Shown: in pieces, positions 63,471 through 64,000 of the stretch | Layout: each line of letters opens with the position of its first letter | Numbering within the stretch: position 1 is the first letter of the stretch | Assembly (NCBI RefSeq): GCF_014643695.1 | Contig: NZ_BMJY01000004.1 | Coordinates: 62,001 to 126,000, forward strand | Reading direction: 5' to 3' | Source: Microbacterium album | GTDB taxonomy: Bacteria; Actinomycetota; Actinomycetes; Actinomycetales; Microbacteriaceae | DNA: 64,000 nucleotides | Position numbers and translations under genes: made by a program | The notes under the pieces: generated by a model | Databases searched by the model: none | Told to the model about the DNA's origin: nothing | What the model saw: only the letters and a program-made list of their open reading frames with translations

Positions 63471-64000
63471 TCAGGCCCCCTTCACAGCGTTGCGGACGTA
63501 CACGGTGCGACCGCGCGCGCCGGGGACCGCGCCCTTGACGAGCAGCAGACCCTTCTCGGCGTCGACGGCGTGCACCGTGAGGTTGAGGACGGTCACGCGC
63601 TCGGCGCCCATACGGCCGGCCATGCGCATGCCCTTGAACACGCGGCTCGGGGTCGACGAGGCGCCGATCGAACCGGGCTTGCGGTGGTTGCGGTGAGCAC
63701 CGTGCGAGGCGGAGACGCCCTTGAAGTTGTGGCGCTTCATGACACCCGCGGTGCCCTTACCCTTGCTGGTGCCGACGACGTCGACCAGCTGGCCGGCCTC
63801 GAACGTGCCGTCCACCGTGATCTCCTGACCGAGCGCGTACTCGGCAGCGTCGGCGGTGCGGATCTCCGTGAGGTGGCGACGGGGGGTGACGCCCGCGGCC
63901 TCGAAGTGGGCCGTGAGGGGCTTGTTCACCTTGCGGGGGTCGATCTGGCCCGCCGCGATCTGCACGGCGCTGTAGCCGTCCTTCTCGGGCGTGCGGATCT
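63471..64000 (-). CDS. rplC: 50S ribosomal protein L3 (N-terminus outside window)
   Basis: 175 C-terminal residues are visible; the first 40 or so lie beyond the right edge. [18 protein letters not shown] is at the edge, then [40 protein letters not shown] and [20 protein letters not shown], the loop that reaches the peptidyl transferase centre. rpsJ should follow upstream, outside the window. Confidence 0.98.
   Translation of the reverse strand, partial: IRTPEKDGYSAVQIAAGQIDPRKVNKPLTAHFEAAGVTPRRHLTEIRTADAAEYALGQEITVDGTFEAGQLVDVVGTSKGKGTAGVMKRHNFKGVSASHGAHRNHRKPGSIGASSTPSRVFKGMRMAGRMGAERVTVLNLTVHAVDAEKGLLLVKGAVPGARGRTVYVRNAVKGA

Overview
The window is high-GC DNA from an actinobacterium, most likely a member of the Microbacteriaceae (Microbacterium-like). 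This is inferred from codon bias, frequent GTG starts, the gene order rplM-rpsI-glmM, the S10-spc-alpha order, and a family of intergenic repeats built on GTTGAGCGAGCGAAGCGAGT. No tRNA, rRNA or CRISPR array was found.

Layout, left to right. (1) 1-4.9 kb: a peptide/nickel-type ABC importer (lipoprotein, two permeases, the first 35 codons of an ATPase) read leftward, a divergent MarR regulator, and a tiny membrane ORF. (2) 5.4-9.7 kb: an accessory segment lying between two copies of the 3' end of glmM. It holds an HTTM-type membrane gene pair and a broken BNR/PKD secreted-protein gene. (3) 9.3-12.4 kb: glmM, rpsI, rplM and a DUF218 protein. (4) 12.6-39.4 kb: an exopolysaccharide locus. It has UDP-glucuronate supply (ugd), GDP-fucose supply (gmd, fcl), dTDP-rhamnose supply (rmlA, rmlB, fused rmlCD), a priming sugar transferase, a Wzz/tyrosine autokinase and its phosphatase, glycosyltransferases including a GT2-WecG fusion, Wzx- and Wzy-like membrane proteins, two pyruvyl transferases, a nitroreductase-family protein, a DUF4012 protein and a sortase-type surface protein. 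(5) 39.4-41.2 kb: a two-gene cassette (SIR2 plus a GAF-like domain, then a 60-residue protein) flanked by a 26-bp repeat of the 3' end of the next gene. (6) 41.2-47.8 kb: an EEP-family nuclease/phosphatase, truA, an ABC exporter with a TetR regulator, mtnN-luxS, vapBC and a truncated SulP permease. (7) 47.9-64.0 kb: the alpha, spc and S10 ribosomal protein clusters read leftward, from rplQ back to a partial rplC, with infA, map, adk, secY and a DsbA-like gene.

The polysaccharide genes fit a Wzx/Wzy-type pathway. The sugar transferase loads the first sugar on the lipid carrier, the glycosyltransferases extend it with sugars from the three nucleotide-sugar branches, pyruvyl groups may be added, the flippase exports the unit, and the polymerase and the kinase/phosphatase pair set chain length. 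The single polymer is an inference; no structure can be read from DNA.

The most interesting point is that two accessory segments (5.4-9.7 kb and 39.4-41.2 kb) are each bordered by a duplicated 3' end of a chromosomal gene and neither encodes a visible integrase. The second carries a SIR2-GAF protein with a small partner, the best candidate here for an undescribed, possibly anti-phage, system.
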